Below, piece after piece: positions 46,816 through 61,987 of a stretch of DNA of 64,000 nucleotides. Source of the DNA: Cacajao melanocephalus. Taxonomy: Eukaryota > Chordata > Mammalia > Primates > Pitheciidae. Location: the NCBI GenBank assembly GCA_963573385.1, contig CAUYLG010047328.1, positions 1 through 64,000 on the forward strand. Direction: 5' to 3'. The notes beneath the pieces are model-generated. The model searched no databases, was not told the origin of the DNA, and was given only the letters and a program-made list of their open reading frames with translations. Both the position numbers and the translations under genes were made by a program. Within the stretch, counting starts at the first letter, position 1; every line of letters starts with the position of its first letter.

Positions 46816-48108
46816 GACAGACTGTCACCTGAAATAGCCAAAGCAATCTTGAGCAAAAAGAACAATGCTGGAGGCATCACACCACCTGATTTCAAAATAT
46901 ACTACAAAGCTACAGTAACCAAAACAGCATAGTACTGGCATAAAAATAAGACACAGACCAGTAGAACAGAATAGACACCCTGGAAATAAATCCACGCATT
47001 TACAGCCAACAAATTTTCCACTAAAGTGACAAGAATATACAATGGGGCAAGGGCAGTCTCTTTTTAAAAAAATGATGCTGAGAAAACTAGATATCCACAC
47101 ACAGAAGAATGAAATTAGACCCTTATTTCTCACCACATATAAAAGTAAACTCAGTTGGATGCAGTAGCTTATGCCTGTAATCACAACACTTTGGGAGGAC
47201 AAGGTGGGAGGATCACTTGAGCCCAGGAGTTTGAGACCAGCCTGGGAAACATAGTGAGACCTTGTCTCTACTTTTTTAAAAAAGAAAAAAACAGACAAAG
47301 ATCAACTCAAAGTGGATTGAAGATTTAAATGTAGGACCTGAAATGATAAAACTACTAGAAGAAAACATAAGGGCAAAGCTCCATGACATTAGTCTGGGCA
47401 ATGATTTTCTAGGTATGACCTCAAAAGCACAGCCGACAAAGGTAAATAAATATAGACAAAAGGGATTGCATCAAACTAAAAAGCTCCTTCTCCACTCCTG
47501 TGTTCATTCTAGCACTATTCATAATTGCCAAGATATGGAATTAACCTAAGCATCCATCAACAAATGAATGGATAAAACAATGTGATATATATAGATAGAT
47601 AAATAAATTGAATAGTATTCATCCATAAAAAGAAGGAAATCCCACTATTTGAATGAGTCTGAAGGACATTACGTTAAGTGAAATAAGCCAGGCCAAAAAG
47701 ACAAATATTGCAGGATCTCACTCATATGTGGAATCTAAAAAAGTTGATCTTATAGAAGTACAGAGTAAAATGGTGATTACCAGAGGCTGGGGTGTTTGGC
47801 AGGGAAGAGGAGATGGGGAAATGTTGATCAAAGAATGCATATTTACAGTTAGACAAACAGAAAAAGGTCAAGAGATGTACTGCATAGCACAGTGACTACA
47901 GCTAATGACGATTTATGGCATTCTTGAAAAATGTTGAGAGAGTGGATGTCATGTGTTCTCACCACAAAAATGATAACTATGTAAGATAATGCATTAGTTA
48001 GCTCGATTTACCATTCCATTAGGTATAATACTTCAAAATATCATGTTATGCATGATAAATACACACAATTTTATCGGTCAACCAAAAATAAAGAAAGAAA
48101 AAAAGAAG
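46816..48108 (+). mobile_element. L1 (L1MA-type) ORF2 end and 3' UTR
   Basis: Begins with 'tgaaatagccaaagcaatct', continues through 'acagtaaccaaaacagcata' and 'aaatgataaaactactagaa' and ends in an L1MA-type 3' UTR ('catgataaatacacacaatt'). About 0.4 kb is missing internally near 47490, where 'aaaagctccttctccactcc' joins distant L1 segments. An Alu monomer interrupts it at 47155. Confidence 0.9.
47155..47290 (+). mobile_element. Single-arm Alu (left monomer) in L1MA
   Basis: A left arm only, with tail CTTTTTTAAAAAAGAAAAAAAC. The L1 word 'aaagtaaactca' before it and 'aaagatcaactca' after it fit a decayed TSD, so the monomer probably inserted as such. Confidence 0.85.
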
Positions 48109-48204
48109 ATGATGACAAAGTCGCAGTTGAGGCAACAGGGAGACAACTACTTAGCAGAGGTGCTTAGGGAGAGGTTTAAGTACTGACTGACTGTCTGGGA
48201 TCAG

Positions 48205-48375
48205 GTTAGTGCTTCTCTAAGTATCGTTCAGACTTAGAAGTTCAGAAAATAATGCAAGTTCCTGAATCACTCTCTGGGTTCCGTGACTCAGAAGGGGACA
48301 ATACTTGGGAATGTGCATTTTAACAAGTTTGCCAGGTGATTCTAATGTGCAATCAAGATTAACAACTAGACTAGT
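48205..48375 (+). mobile_element. MER5-type hAT MITE
   Basis: Contains the MER5A-like order 'gggaatgtgcattttaacaa' then 'gccaggtgattctaatgtgc'. The 5' half is poorly preserved. Confidence 0.7.
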
Positions 48376-48479
48376 TGACCTTTGAAGCTTCATCTATCAA
48401 TTATCCTCTAATATCACTAAGCTGTCCAAATAGTTTCTCTGCTTTGATCATTTTATTTGTTGCTTCTGTGAGAAACTTA

Positions 48480-48800
48480 CCCTAACTCAGGTTTCACTAA
48501 CTTCTTCTCTGTCTATTGAAAGTCTACCCACTCCTTCAAGATAAGCTAAAATGAATAAGTGATTCTTTTCTGCTTTTCCAATCACATATGATCCCCGATT
48601 ACTCTAAACCTGTGTATCACTACTTTGTACTACATCAACGGAACTTCTTACTGCACAATGGAGTTAATAATACACACCTATCACTATAAATACTTTGAGG
48701 GAAGGATCTCTGTCTCATTCCCCATTTTATTCTCATTGCCTAGCCACATACTTTGTTATAAACATAACTTGACAAATATTTGCTTAATGAATAAATGTCT
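48480..48800 (+). mobile_element. L2 3' end
   Basis: 'aagtctacccactccttcaa', 'gagggaaggatctctgtctc' and 'tgcttaatgaataaatg' match the L2 terminus in order. A second, weaker L2-end-like stretch follows at 48830-48930. Confidence 0.75.
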
Positions 48801-48930
48801 TATATTGTAGACATTTTGTGCTTACTAAAGTGTCAGTTCTTTGAAGAGAGGTGCTCATCTCTATCACCGTGGTCCTAGCACAGTGCTTAGATAGACAAGA
48901 AGGTCTGATAAACCTTGACTCAAACTAACT

Positions 48931-49594
48931 GATGAGTAACTGACATTTTCTTTTGGGGTTCTCAGGTAATAATAAATTTTTACAAACAGTTGTCTCAGAT
49001 AGTACCCACTCTTACCTCTTATAACTCCCACTAGCCTTAAATGCATACCTTAATACTGTTTGAAAATGGCAAACATTGTTACAGAAGAGAGGCAAAAGAG
49101 TAAAGACTCCTTTCTATAGAACAAGGATGGTGGTGACCACATATGAAGATGATGATAGGGCCCAAGTGCCATGTTTACTTTACTACTGGTATTTGTTGCC
49201 ACGTCTTGATTCATCCTTGATAATTTATTTTCTATCCACCTTTTTCATTCTCATCTGACACTGACTGTTCTATGACCTGCACTCTGGAAAGTCACCATCA
49301 AGTTTCTAATAATCAAAACCAGTGGTCATTGCTCCTTGGGTTTGCAAAGAAGTTTTAGTTCATGTACCTGAAAAATATTGCCTGTAGTGTCCTTGAGGAG
49401 AGAAGACCTAGATGTATTTTACAATGTAAGTATCTTAAGAACTAAATATTCAAAAAGTCTTCATTCTTCCAAAACCTTAAAAAGTCCTCAGCCTTTCCAA
49501 TGTAGAAGGGCTCTTTTACCTTATGCTTTTAATTGGAACTATTCTACCTGGTTCCATCTTCTACTCTCTGTTCCCTTTCTCCATTTTGTCCTGA
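48931..49594. other. Unique sequence, nothing recognised
   Basis: No repeat or exon recognised. Confidence 0.4.
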
Positions 49595-49855
49595 CAGGTA
49601 ACAATAACAGGAACAATACTTCTACTAATAATATCATTAATTGATATCACTAAACTACTTATTTTACAAACTGGTTAATTTTTATTAGACTATCGTATTA
49701 TTCTCCCTATTTTCAAATGAGGATTCTTATGACCCCAAAAGGTCAGGTAACTCAGTCCCCAAAAGCATACCATTATTTAGGGATTAATCTGGGATTCTAA
49801 CCCATATCTATTTAGTTCCAAAGCCAATATACCACTATACTATGCTGTCTCTTAA
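49595..49855 (-). repeat. MIR, diverged
   Basis: Reverse MIR pattern: an ATT/AAT-rich start, 'ccctattttcaaatgaggat' and 'gggattctaacccatatcta'. Confidence 0.75.
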
Positions 49856-49934
49856 TAACATTAGTAACTTTAATTACTATTACAATCATTTTGAAACTTT
49901 GAAATTGTTAAGTTTAACAAAAGCCATGTTTTAG

Positions 49935-50180
49935 TAAGATAAATCTAGTGGTGATGTTCAAGATGGATCGGAAGGAAATTAACTGGAGGTTGGAAAACCA
50001 ATTAAATATGTAATAATTTAGGCATGAGTCCATAATGGTCTACACTAGGATGCTGGCAATGAGAATGGAAAAAAAAGATGAATATAGGAGAAATTATGAG
50101 AGATGAATCAAAAGAACTTGGCAATTGCTTAAACACATGAAGAGGAAAGGAATCAAAGCTGAATTATAAGTCTGTGTGAC
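49935..50180 (-). mobile_element. Possible antisense L2 fragment
   Basis: The stretch 'taatttaggcatgagtccataatggtctacactagg' (about 50015-50050) and its surroundings resemble the reverse L2. Too decayed for a firm call. Confidence 0.45.
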
Positions 50181-51888
50181 TGAGAAACAAAAGGAGTGCC
50201 ATGAAGTGAAATCAGTAAAACAAGGATAAGATCAGAGTTTCTGGGGGAGAAAAATGATAAATTTCTTGTTACTATTATTGAAGTAAAACAATTATATGAC
50301 TTAGATGTAGGAAGGTGATCACTTTACAATACATCTATCTTTAAAATAAGAGTAAAAATACCGTTCTGCCTTTTCCTTAATATGATGCTGAAAGTGAGGA
50401 AAAGGACATCAATTCACCTAAGAACACAGATCTCTGACTGGAGCAAATACTACTGTATTCCTTGTATGCAGTCCCTTTCTCTTCCTAACTTGTACAAAGT
50501 GCAATGCCTGCAAATTCCAACACCATTCATTCAAAGGAAATAGCTAATAGGTCTCATCTGTTTAGCTAGAAAGCGTGTAACAGGTCCTTCATAAGGAGAC
50601 CACAGACAATAGTTTGAGTGAAAATTTATGCAAAGTAACAGATTAGTAATCGTTTTACACCAGCAGGGCTTCATGTCTCATTATTTTATACAGACCACTA
50701 ATAGAGTTTAATATCAGAATTTGAAAAGGAACAGAAAATAGAAAGCTCTCCCCGTAGAATTTATTGTCATCTTTCAGCTATTATGGGTTTCATTATGGAT
50801 TTCTATTCCAAGGAGTTATTCTTTGTTTTATTTTCAAAATGTGGCTCATACTTTTAAAATGGCTTTCTGGGAAACCTCTACATTTGCATGAATTCAAATG
50901 AAGCTCCGTTCTCTGTTGTCATCATTCCGCTTAGCAGCTTGTTACATATTTTATAGGGTTAGGAAGTGATTAACAATGGACTCCTCTACGGCATTCCATA
51001 AAACAACAAAATCACCAGTAAGGCTCAGCAAAGTGAACAACCAGAGTGTTTTTAAGTATTTGGTTTTATCGTTTTTAAATGACAAGTTTAAAAAAAATGC
51101 TATGATGTAGTTGAGGATGTAGCTACAGCAACACCCCTCTGACTGAGGACAGGCTGACAACTGGATAGATTCTGTGTGAAGAATGCCCCTTAGTTACTTA
51201 GCTCTTCAACATTCTCTTATGATATCTACTGGAACATCAAATGTCCCTCTACATATCATCCCAAATGGAGAGAGAAGATGATAGAAGGAATTAAAATGCT
51301 ACAACTGCAATAACTATTATATAAATAAATCAAGCTGCTTTTTGGAAGAAGACATCAGAAAATGGAATAAGTTTCAAATAGTGAAAGAATGTTGAAGACA
51401 CATTCCAAATCCAAACCTGTATTCTATATATTCAAGAAATAGAGCCATATACACCAGGTCATGCAACAAAAACTGGTTCCTTTTTGTTGAGGGAGATAAT
51501 AGAAAAGTAAATGCTAGGAACTTTTTCAAAGGAGATCAAAAGGTGCAGTGATTAATGACTCTGATGTATTTCAAAATGAAAATTCTTCAAGCACGTAGGT
51601 CTGGGTTTTAAGCAATTAACCTACCACTTGAACAATGGATTGTTACAAAATGTAATGAAGTACAAAACACTGTCTGATAAATGTTAACTCAATGTTCATG
51701 TCCTCTAGTGGACACAGATATTTTATTGATTGCATATGAGGACAAACTCTTAAAAAACGGGAGAAATATTTTATTATATACCTTAATACTTGAATTATTT
51801 TTGAGGCTAAAAGAGCTTAAAGTTTACATATGGAATGTTGAATCATAAAGCACAGAAAATTGTCCCACTCTTAAGAAAACTCAACTTT
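50181..51888. other. Unique sequence, nothing recognised
   Basis: About 1.7 kb with no recognised repeat, exon or RNA gene. Confidence 0.5.
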
Positions 51889-51901
51889 AAAGACATCTTT
51901 T

Positions 51902-52350
51902 GCTCCCTCTAGCCCCTGCCTCCAAGATGACAAAGAAAAGAAGTAAAACAGTTGTGTCAAAAAGGGCCGTGCCCACGTGCAGCCTATTCGCTGCATGAAC
52001 TGTGCCTGATGCACGCCCAAGGACAAGGCCATTAAGAAATTCGTCATTCGAAACATAGTGGAGGCCAAAGCAGTCAGGAACATTTCTGAAGCGAGCATCT
52101 TCAATGCTATGCACTTCCCAAGTTGTAAGTGAAGCTGCATTACTGCGTGAGTTGTGCAATTCACAGCAAAGTGGTCAGGAATCAATCTTGTGAAGCCTGC
52201 AAGGACGGAACACCCCTACCCCAAACTGGACCTGCAGGTGCTGCCCCACGAGCCCCACCAAAACCCATGTAAGAAGCTGAGTCCTTAAAAGACTGAAGAC
52301 AGACTATTACTTGGAGAAAAATAAAATGGAAACTGTACTTAAAAAAAAAA
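51902..52350 (+). pseudogene. RPS26P: Processed pseudogene of ribosomal protein S26
   Basis: An intronless, A-tailed copy of RPS26 mRNA. The parent encodes a 115-residue small-subunit ribosomal protein. The ATG lies at 51926 after the 5' UTR end 'gcctccaag', and the stop matching the parent is at 52270-52272. The copied mRNA ends with the AATAAA signal at 52320, 'gtactt' and an A run. A flanking word ACATCTTTT (51893-51901 and 52351-52359, extended to aaagacatctttt/aaaaacatctttt) is the target-site duplication, so L1 machinery inserted it. The copy is dead: a one-base deletion shifts the frame within the first dozen codons, an Arg codon (CGA) is TGA at 52007-52009, and another base is missing near 52110. 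Overlapping antisense frames are shadows. I could not tell which numbered RPS26 pseudogene this is. Confidence 0.95.
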
Positions 52351-52402
52351 ACATCTTTTCACTGTGGTTTTTAAGAAGTATCATTATCATAATTAAATAT
52401 AT

Positions 52403-52690
<288 letters not shown>

Positions 52691-53208
52691 GTAAATATTG
52701 GAAATAGTTATTCAAGTTCATGATAAAATGAAACCTTATTTAACAAATGCTAATATAAATGAAGAGAATTCATACATTATCAGCTTAAAGAATGTCATTG
52801 CCATCTGGACTGTCCAAGAAGAAGCAACATTTCCTATAACAAGACACCTCTCTTTTGGGAAGAAGAATAAAACTGATTTTTGTTGGCCTGCCAGCACAAC
52901 AAGCATTATAATGAAACAAACAAACAAACAAAATAAAGATTTACTCAATACGTAAAGAGCATTGTCCATGATCTTTTTGCTTTCATTTTAAGTTTATTTT
53001 AAAATTTAGAGATAGTAAAAGTCCTCCTTTTGGTGTACTAGTCTATGAGTTTAAAAAATGCACAGACTCATATACTTACCACCACAACAATCACAAAACC
53101 GCTCTATTACCCCAAAACTTGTGCTGCCTTTTGGTAGTGAGATTCTCACCTCACCCTTAACCCTGGCAAACACTGATCTGCTTTACCATCGCTATCATTT
53201 TGCCTATG

Positions 53209-53338
53209 TTTTTTTTTCTTTTGACATGGGGTCTTGCTTTATTGCCCAAGCTGGTCTTGAGCTGCTGTGCTCAGGTGATCTTCCTAACTCAGCCTCCGGA
53301 AGCGTTGGGATTACAGGTGTGAGCCACCGAGCCTGGCC
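53209..53338 (-). mobile_element. Single-arm Alu (left monomer)
   Basis: Antisense left arm only, with a T head of ten bases. 'tcattttgcctatg' before and 'ttattttgctttgt' after may be a decayed TSD. It lies within the L1. Confidence 0.82.
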
Positions 53339-53576
53339 TTATTTTGCTTTGTATAAATGATATATAAATGGACTCATACGGTATGTAGCCTTTTGAATCT
53401 TGCTTTTTTCACTTAGATTCATCCATGCTGTTGTGGCTGTAAGCTGCTCGTTCCTTTTTATTGTGAGTAGTACTCCATAATAGGGATATACCACAGACTG
53501 TTCATCCAATTATTGAGACTGTTCATCCATTTATCAATTGAAGGGGTATCCGGGTTATATCTAGTTTTTGTCAACT

Positions 53577-54182
<606 letters not shown>

Positions 54183-55370
54183 GTTTTTGTCAACTATTAA
54201 TAATGTTGTTATAAACATCCTTATTCAGGTTTTTGTGTGAACGTATGATTTCATTTGTCTAAGAAGTGAAATGGCGGGGTCACATGTAGGTTTATGTTTA
54301 ACTTTATAAGAACAACTATTTTTCCAAAGTGGTTATACCATTTTGCATTCTTACCAGCAGATTCCAGATGATCCTCATGCTTGACAGGACTTGGTATTAT
54401 CAGCTATTTTGTTAATAAAGTCATTCTAATAGCTGTGTAATCATTATCTTATAATGATTCTTGTTATCTCAGTGTGGTTTTAATCTGCATCACCCTAATG
54501 ACTAATGATACTGGGCATCTTTTCATGTGTTTGATTGCCATCTGGATATCTTTCTGCCTGTTCAAATATTTGCCCTCTTTTCTTAAAAAAAATTGGGCTT
54601 TCTGTTTAGTTACTGTTGAGTTTTGAGAGTTCTTTATATATTTTGGGTATAAATCCTATGTTATATATCTGGTTTGCAAATATTTTCCCCCCAACCTAGT
54701 CTTTTTTACTTATCTTCTCAATTACCAGCTATTTAAAGAAATGCATCATTCCCCTGCTCAAACAGTTTGCTATACCCTTTCACTAAATTATCTGGCCTAT
54801 CATAATAATAAGGACTTTGAAGGAAATAAATACAGTGACATGATAAAGATAGGGTTATCAGGAAAGAGTCTCTAAGGTGATATTTATAAACTAAGATTTA
54901 AATGATGAGAAGCCAGAGAAAAAAATATCTAGGCAGAGAGAAGAGCAAAGCATAAGCGCTGGAGTGGGGAAAAGGTAGGCAAGCTCAAGGAAGAGAAAGT
55001 AGAACATCCTGGCTGGAGCTCAATCAAGGAGGCAGAATGAGAAAGGAGATGGAGACCAAGAGGCAGAGGCAGGAAGCAAACCATTTAAGGTCACATAGGC
55101 CTTGGAGGGGTTTGGAGGTAAGACACCATTGAAGAGTTTTAAGCAGAGAGTAATTTGATCCTCCTTAACTTTAAGAAAATTTCTCTGGCCACCACATTAA
55201 AAACCTTACTGGAGGAGTAAGCAGGAAGACCAGTCAGAAGGCTCCCAGTCTGGGCAAGAAATGACAACTACAGTGGTGGTAGTACAACTCAATTGCAGTA
55301 GATAGATTTAAGGTATACTTTAGAGTTAAAACCAACATGACTCTCCAAAGGACTGAAATGTGGAGAGTTG

Positions 55371-55795
<425 letters not shown>

Positions 55796-55818
55796 TTTTT
55801 TTTTTTTTTTTTTTTTTT
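55796..55818 (-). repeat. Poly-T run at the wrong end of an antisense Alu
   Basis: A 23-base T run sits beyond the 5' end of the antisense Alu, where no tail is expected. It may be the head of an older Alu into which the chimera's parent inserted, the rest now lost. Confidence 0.8.
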
Positions 55819-56139
55819 AAAGGTAGGATCAATCATGAATCCTAGGCTTAGGGACCAAAATATAGGATAAATAATAGTGTCATTTAGTGAGATGGAGAAT
55901 AACTGATTGGAGGAGTGAAAAATCAAGACTTCCATTTGGGAAGTTTTAGATGCCTAAGAGATAGAACAGTAGAGATTTTAAGTCAATGGATAGAGCACAA
56001 TGGAGAGAGGCCTGGCCAGAGAGATTAAATTTGACAGCTAGAGGCATATACATGTATAAGAAAGGAGAATACAAGTAGAAAAAATAGAGAGTTCAGTCAA
56101 GCTCTTAAGCACTCCAACATCATACTGAAATATCAGTTT

Positions 56140-56270
56140 ACATGTCTCTCCCCTAACTGGTCTGTTAGTTCTTCAGATGCACAGATCATGTCTTTTTCAT
56201 ATCTGTAATTAATGAATCCTGTCGCCTGATACTTAACAAGTGCTTATTAAGTGTTGCGGAACTCACAGAG
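56140..56270 (+). mobile_element. L2 3' end
   Basis: 'agttcttcagatgcacagat' and 'gatacttaacaagtgcttat' follow the L2 terminus. Short and decayed. Confidence 0.6.
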
Positions 56271-57296
56271 GCATGATAGGGAAGGTGGCATCATCATGTA
56301 TGTGGTGTATAAGGATTGCTGAAGACAAGCAACCCTAAGGAGACTGCAATCCCAAAGAGCAAGCTTTACATGCCATATCCATGATGGGCAACTAGTCTCT
56401 CAAGCAAAAAGGAACCCTTCAAAACAGCAGATTATTGTTTCCTATAACACAATTGGAAAAAAAAAAACAGATTAAAATATTTGTTTGCAAGTAAAAGAAA
56501 TCACTTTTCACCTAGAACTATTCTAAGGGTTTTCTTTTCTACTAATTTTAAATTACTACTTGCAAATGAGTTCTTTTATTAGAGTTTACAAGCTAATAGG
56601 TCAGATAACTGGGCTAAATTGAGACTGAATATCTTCGATTTGATGGTCTGAGTACAAACAACCTCTCGTGTTCCTAAGAATACAAAAGGACCCAGTAGTC
56701 CCTGCACTGCTACCCTACATTCCTTCCACATTTGATTTGTCCTCTCAAAAGACTCAGGAAATAGCCTTCCCTAAAAGGCTTATAAAATAGCCTAAACAAA
56801 AGCTCAGGATAATCCTATCATGATATAAGATTCCCCTCCTCAACAGTTTAGCTTTACTGGAAGGAAAAATGTAACATAATAACTCAGCAAAAAGTAAAAT
56901 AGATCCCTAACATGAGAAACTCCTAACCAAAGATACCTGAAATCATTCTAGCAGTTTTCAAAATATACTGTGAGTTTTCACTGCAGCAACATATTTCTAT
57001 ACAAATAATACACACAAAAATCTCACTTTGTGGTCAGAAGCAAGGTCATTTTGATTATATGGAAAATGGCAATTTACCACTTACATAAATAATGGTAAAT
57101 TGAAGAACATACTGATTCTCTTTCCCCCCTCCTTATAACAAATGAGAATACACAAAAAATTTAAGTATGACATAAAAAGGCCATTTTATGAGCATCTTTA
57201 CCAGTTGAATACTTTAATTATACGGCATTAAATGTCCTATTTAAGGAATTATTTCAAAGATGCCAGGCAAAGTGGAATTCATGTTATGTAAAAGTC
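56271..57296. other. Unique sequence, nothing recognised
   Basis: No repeat or exon recognised. Confidence 0.45.
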
Positions 57297-57299
57297 TGA

Positions 57300-57617
<318 letters not shown>

Positions 57618-57639
57618 TGACCATCCTTTTATAACAAAG

Positions 57640-58020
57640 GCATTTATCCCGGAATATCCATGAGCTCTCCCACAATTCTCCAGCTAGCTTGCAGTTAGGT
57701 GAAGCCATGTTACTGGTTCTGGCCAATGGGCTTCGAGTTAAAGAACATGTCACTTTCATGCTGAAAAATTTAAACGCTGGTGTACAAATCATCACCTCTG
57801 GCTTCCCATGCTGCAGTGCTGAAGGAAGCTACATGTTCTAGTTGGTACAGCTATAAGAGGGTAGAGCCTCCAACAGCCTGGGTCCCTGAGAGACTGAGGA
57901 AGAGTCCTTGACCTATGGCAGATGTGTAGTGTCAACAAGAAAGACTTTTGTTATGCTAAGTTACTGAGATTTTGTTTTTGCTGCTGTTATTACAACACAG
58001 CTTAGCCTATCCTTACCAAT
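57640..58020 (+). repeat. LTR-like ancient repeat, same type as 42600
   Basis: Contains 'gaagccatgttactggttct', 'ggccaatgggcttcgagtta', 'acagcctgggtccctgagag' and an end like 'cacagcttagcctatcctta'. The order suggests an old solo LTR. The family was not settled. Confidence 0.55.
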
Positions 58021-59104
58021 ATACCTTCATAGTTGTTCATAATTTGGTCAAAAAACCCACTTCACACTACATACGTACATTTAATTTGGAAGTATAATTA
58101 TTTACAAAGACTATTTCTTTTAAAGTAGAAGTCAATATGTAGCCTTTGATTTTAAAAGAGCCATTTTATTTCTTATTGTGACCTCCAGAATTGATTTGTC
58201 TATTGTCATTTACAACATTATGTGGATAGAGTTTTAGCTTTATATTATTTCATTTGTTTCATCATCTTAGAGGATCATCTCAAGCTAGCTAATGATATAA
58301 ATTTCAATTAGAAAATCCTAGCAAAACAGCTATTTAATAGAGTGGGAAGTCAATGCTAATACAATTATTTCAGGGAGATAATCTGTTTGTATTTTAACAC
58401 GTAAGTTAACAGACTTCTCTGTTACGACACTAAACTTCCAAGGATCTGCATCTAAATCTTAGGCAGTAAGAAAATGTAAACAATCATATATCTATAGTAC
58501 ATGAGTTTCTCTGTACAGTATATTTAAGTTCTGTGTTTTCTTCCTTTCCAATTTAGCAATATCACAGCAATCATCAAATGGTTGGATCTGAGAAATGATA
58601 AAACCAGTCTGCCCCTTATGTCATTTCTACCCAGGAATCTGACAACACATGCCTATTTGTTTTTTGGTTAGTAACAATATTAGTCTGAACATCATTATGC
58701 ACACTGCAGTTTCGTATTTATTTCCCCTTCCAAGAGAAAAAAGAATTTACTTGTGTAATATAAGAACAATAGGATACTCTAAACTAATAGCTGGTGAATT
58801 TATAATGAACAAAAAGAAATGTTTCTTCATATACCATATAGACACTCAGCCAACCCACTGAATGTGTTATTAATCATTCCACAGTCAGGGTTTTTTAAAG
58901 GCTGGATAACTTAATAATTAATGAAATCTTTAATGTTTGTCACCTAACTAGGAAAGTAAATTTGGTTCTTTAAGAAATCGCCTCCCTGGTTCTAACCAGG
59001 CATTTCACGCTCACTCCATTTACCCTCTTGGGGTAAAGGGAATGGCACAATAAGTTTTATAGTTATAGATCTCATATTCCCTTCTTAAGGAAAGTGAAGT
59101 TTTT
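58021..59104. other. Unique sequence, nothing recognised
   Basis: About 1.1 kb with no recognised repeat. A small imperfect palindrome ('tggttctaacca') lies at about 58987-58998. Confidence 0.45.
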
Positions 59105-60639
59105 GTTTGCTTTTAACAACTTTATTAAGGATTAACGGAAATAAACTGCACATATTTGAGGTGAACAATTTGTTAATTTTCGACAAGTAAAACCCTCACC
59201 ACAATCAGGATAATGAATATATCCATCACCCCCAGAAGTTTCCTTGTGCCATTCTGTAATGCTTCCTTCTCATATCTCTCCACTCCCTACCTCTGTTTCC
59301 AATCTGTAGTGCTTTCTGATACTATAGGTTATTGTGAGGTTTCTAAAATTTTAGATAAATGAATCATACAGTATGTATTATTTTTTGTTTGGCTTACTTC
59401 GCTCAATATAATTATTTTGAGGTTCATCCATACTGTTTCATGAATCAGTAGTTCATTCTTTTTTATCATGTAGTATTTTATTATACACAATAAATTATAA
59501 CACAATTCATTTTTCCATTTATCTGTTGATGAACATTTTGGATTGGTTCTAGTTTTGCCTATTAAAAATGAAGCTGCTATGAACATTTATGTGGAAGTCT
59601 CTGTATGGGTATATGCTTTCTCTTTCTAAATACATAAGAGTGAAATGGCTGAATCATATGTAGGCATATGTTTAACTTTTCAGGAAACTGCCAGACTGTT
59701 TTCCAATGCAGTTATGCCATTTTAGATTCCCATCAACAGAGCAGCAGAGTGTTAGAGTTACAGTTCCTTCATATCCTCTCCAACATTTAGCATGGTCAGT
59801 TTAAAAAAAACTAATAGGTACATAGAGGTATCATATTTTAGCCTTAATTTGCATTTCTGTAAGATCTAATGATGTTGAATACCTTTTCATCTGTTTATTT
59901 GCCACTTATATATCCTTTTGGGTGAAGAATCAGTTCAAATATTTTTCCTTTTTTTCCCCTGAGGTGTTTACATTGTTGAATGTAAGCATTCTTCATATGT
60001 TGTTTATTAGACATACGATTTGCAAATGATTTCTCCCAGTTTGTAACTTATCTTTTCATTCTCTTAAAAATGTCTTTAGAGGAGCAAAAGGTTTTACATT
60101 TGATGAAGTCCAATTTTTCAATTTTTTTCTTTCACGAATTGTTCTTTTGATGCTATATCTTAAATACATTTGCCTAAACAAGAGAAAACAACGGTTTTCT
60201 CTTATGTTTTCTTTTTCCTAAAGAAAGTTTATAATTTTAGGTTTTACATTTAGATCAATAATCCAGTTGGGGTCAACTTTTGTCTATAGTACAAGGCATG
60301 AATTTGAAGTTCATTTTTATATATGAATATCCATTTGTTGAAAAGATTTTATTTTTTCCACTGCCTTTGTATCTTTGTTGAAAATCGGTTGTCCGTAATT
60401 GTGCAGGTCTACCTCTGGGCTCTTTATTCTGTCCCATTAGCTTTTATATTAATACTATACTGTTTTGAGTAAGGTAGGTTTACAATAAATCTTCAAGTCA
60501 GGTAAATGTCAGGTCACTAGTTTGTTTTTTTCAAATTTGTTTTGACTAATCTGGCTTCTTTCCATTTCCACATAAATTTGGAAATAAGTTTATCATTTTC
60601 TTCAACAATGCCTGCTGGGATTTTACTGGAATTATATAG

Positions 60640-61323
<684 letters not shown>

Positions 61324-61987
61324 ACTTGCACATCTTTTATCAGATTTTTCCCCTAAGTATTTCAAATCTTTTGATGCTACCGTAGTTTTAACAATTACAA
61401 TTGTTGATTGTTTGTGGATCATATACAGAAATCAACTGATTTTTGTACAATGATTTGTATCCTGCCACTTGCTAAATTCACTTATTAATTTTAGTAGCTT
61501 TTTTTGTGGATTCCACTGGATTTTCTGCATAGATGATGATATCTGAGAATTAAAAAGTTTTATTTCTTCCTTTCCAATCTGGATGCCTTTTAGTTCTCTT
61601 CCTTGCCTCACTGCATTAGCTAGAACTTCCATTCCAGTACAATGCTGAATGGAAGATATGAAAGTGGATATCCCTAACATAGTTCTGACATTAGGAGGAG
61701 AGTATTCAGTCTTTTGCTATTAAGTTAACTGCTGGATTTTTATAGAGCCCTTTATCAGTTTTAGGAAGTTTTCTTATGTTTCTCATTTGCTGGTATTTAT
61801 CGGGAGTATGTGTTAGATTTTACAAAATTCTTTTTTTGCTTCTATTAAGAAGATCACATGATGTTTAGTTTGGGTTCCGAATAAGCTAAACTGTGTTCCT
61901 TCTACCCCCTCATTCATTCGTTACAGTCTTAAACCCTGGTAGCTGAGAAAGTGACTGTATTTGGAGACAGACTTTAAAAGGTAACTA

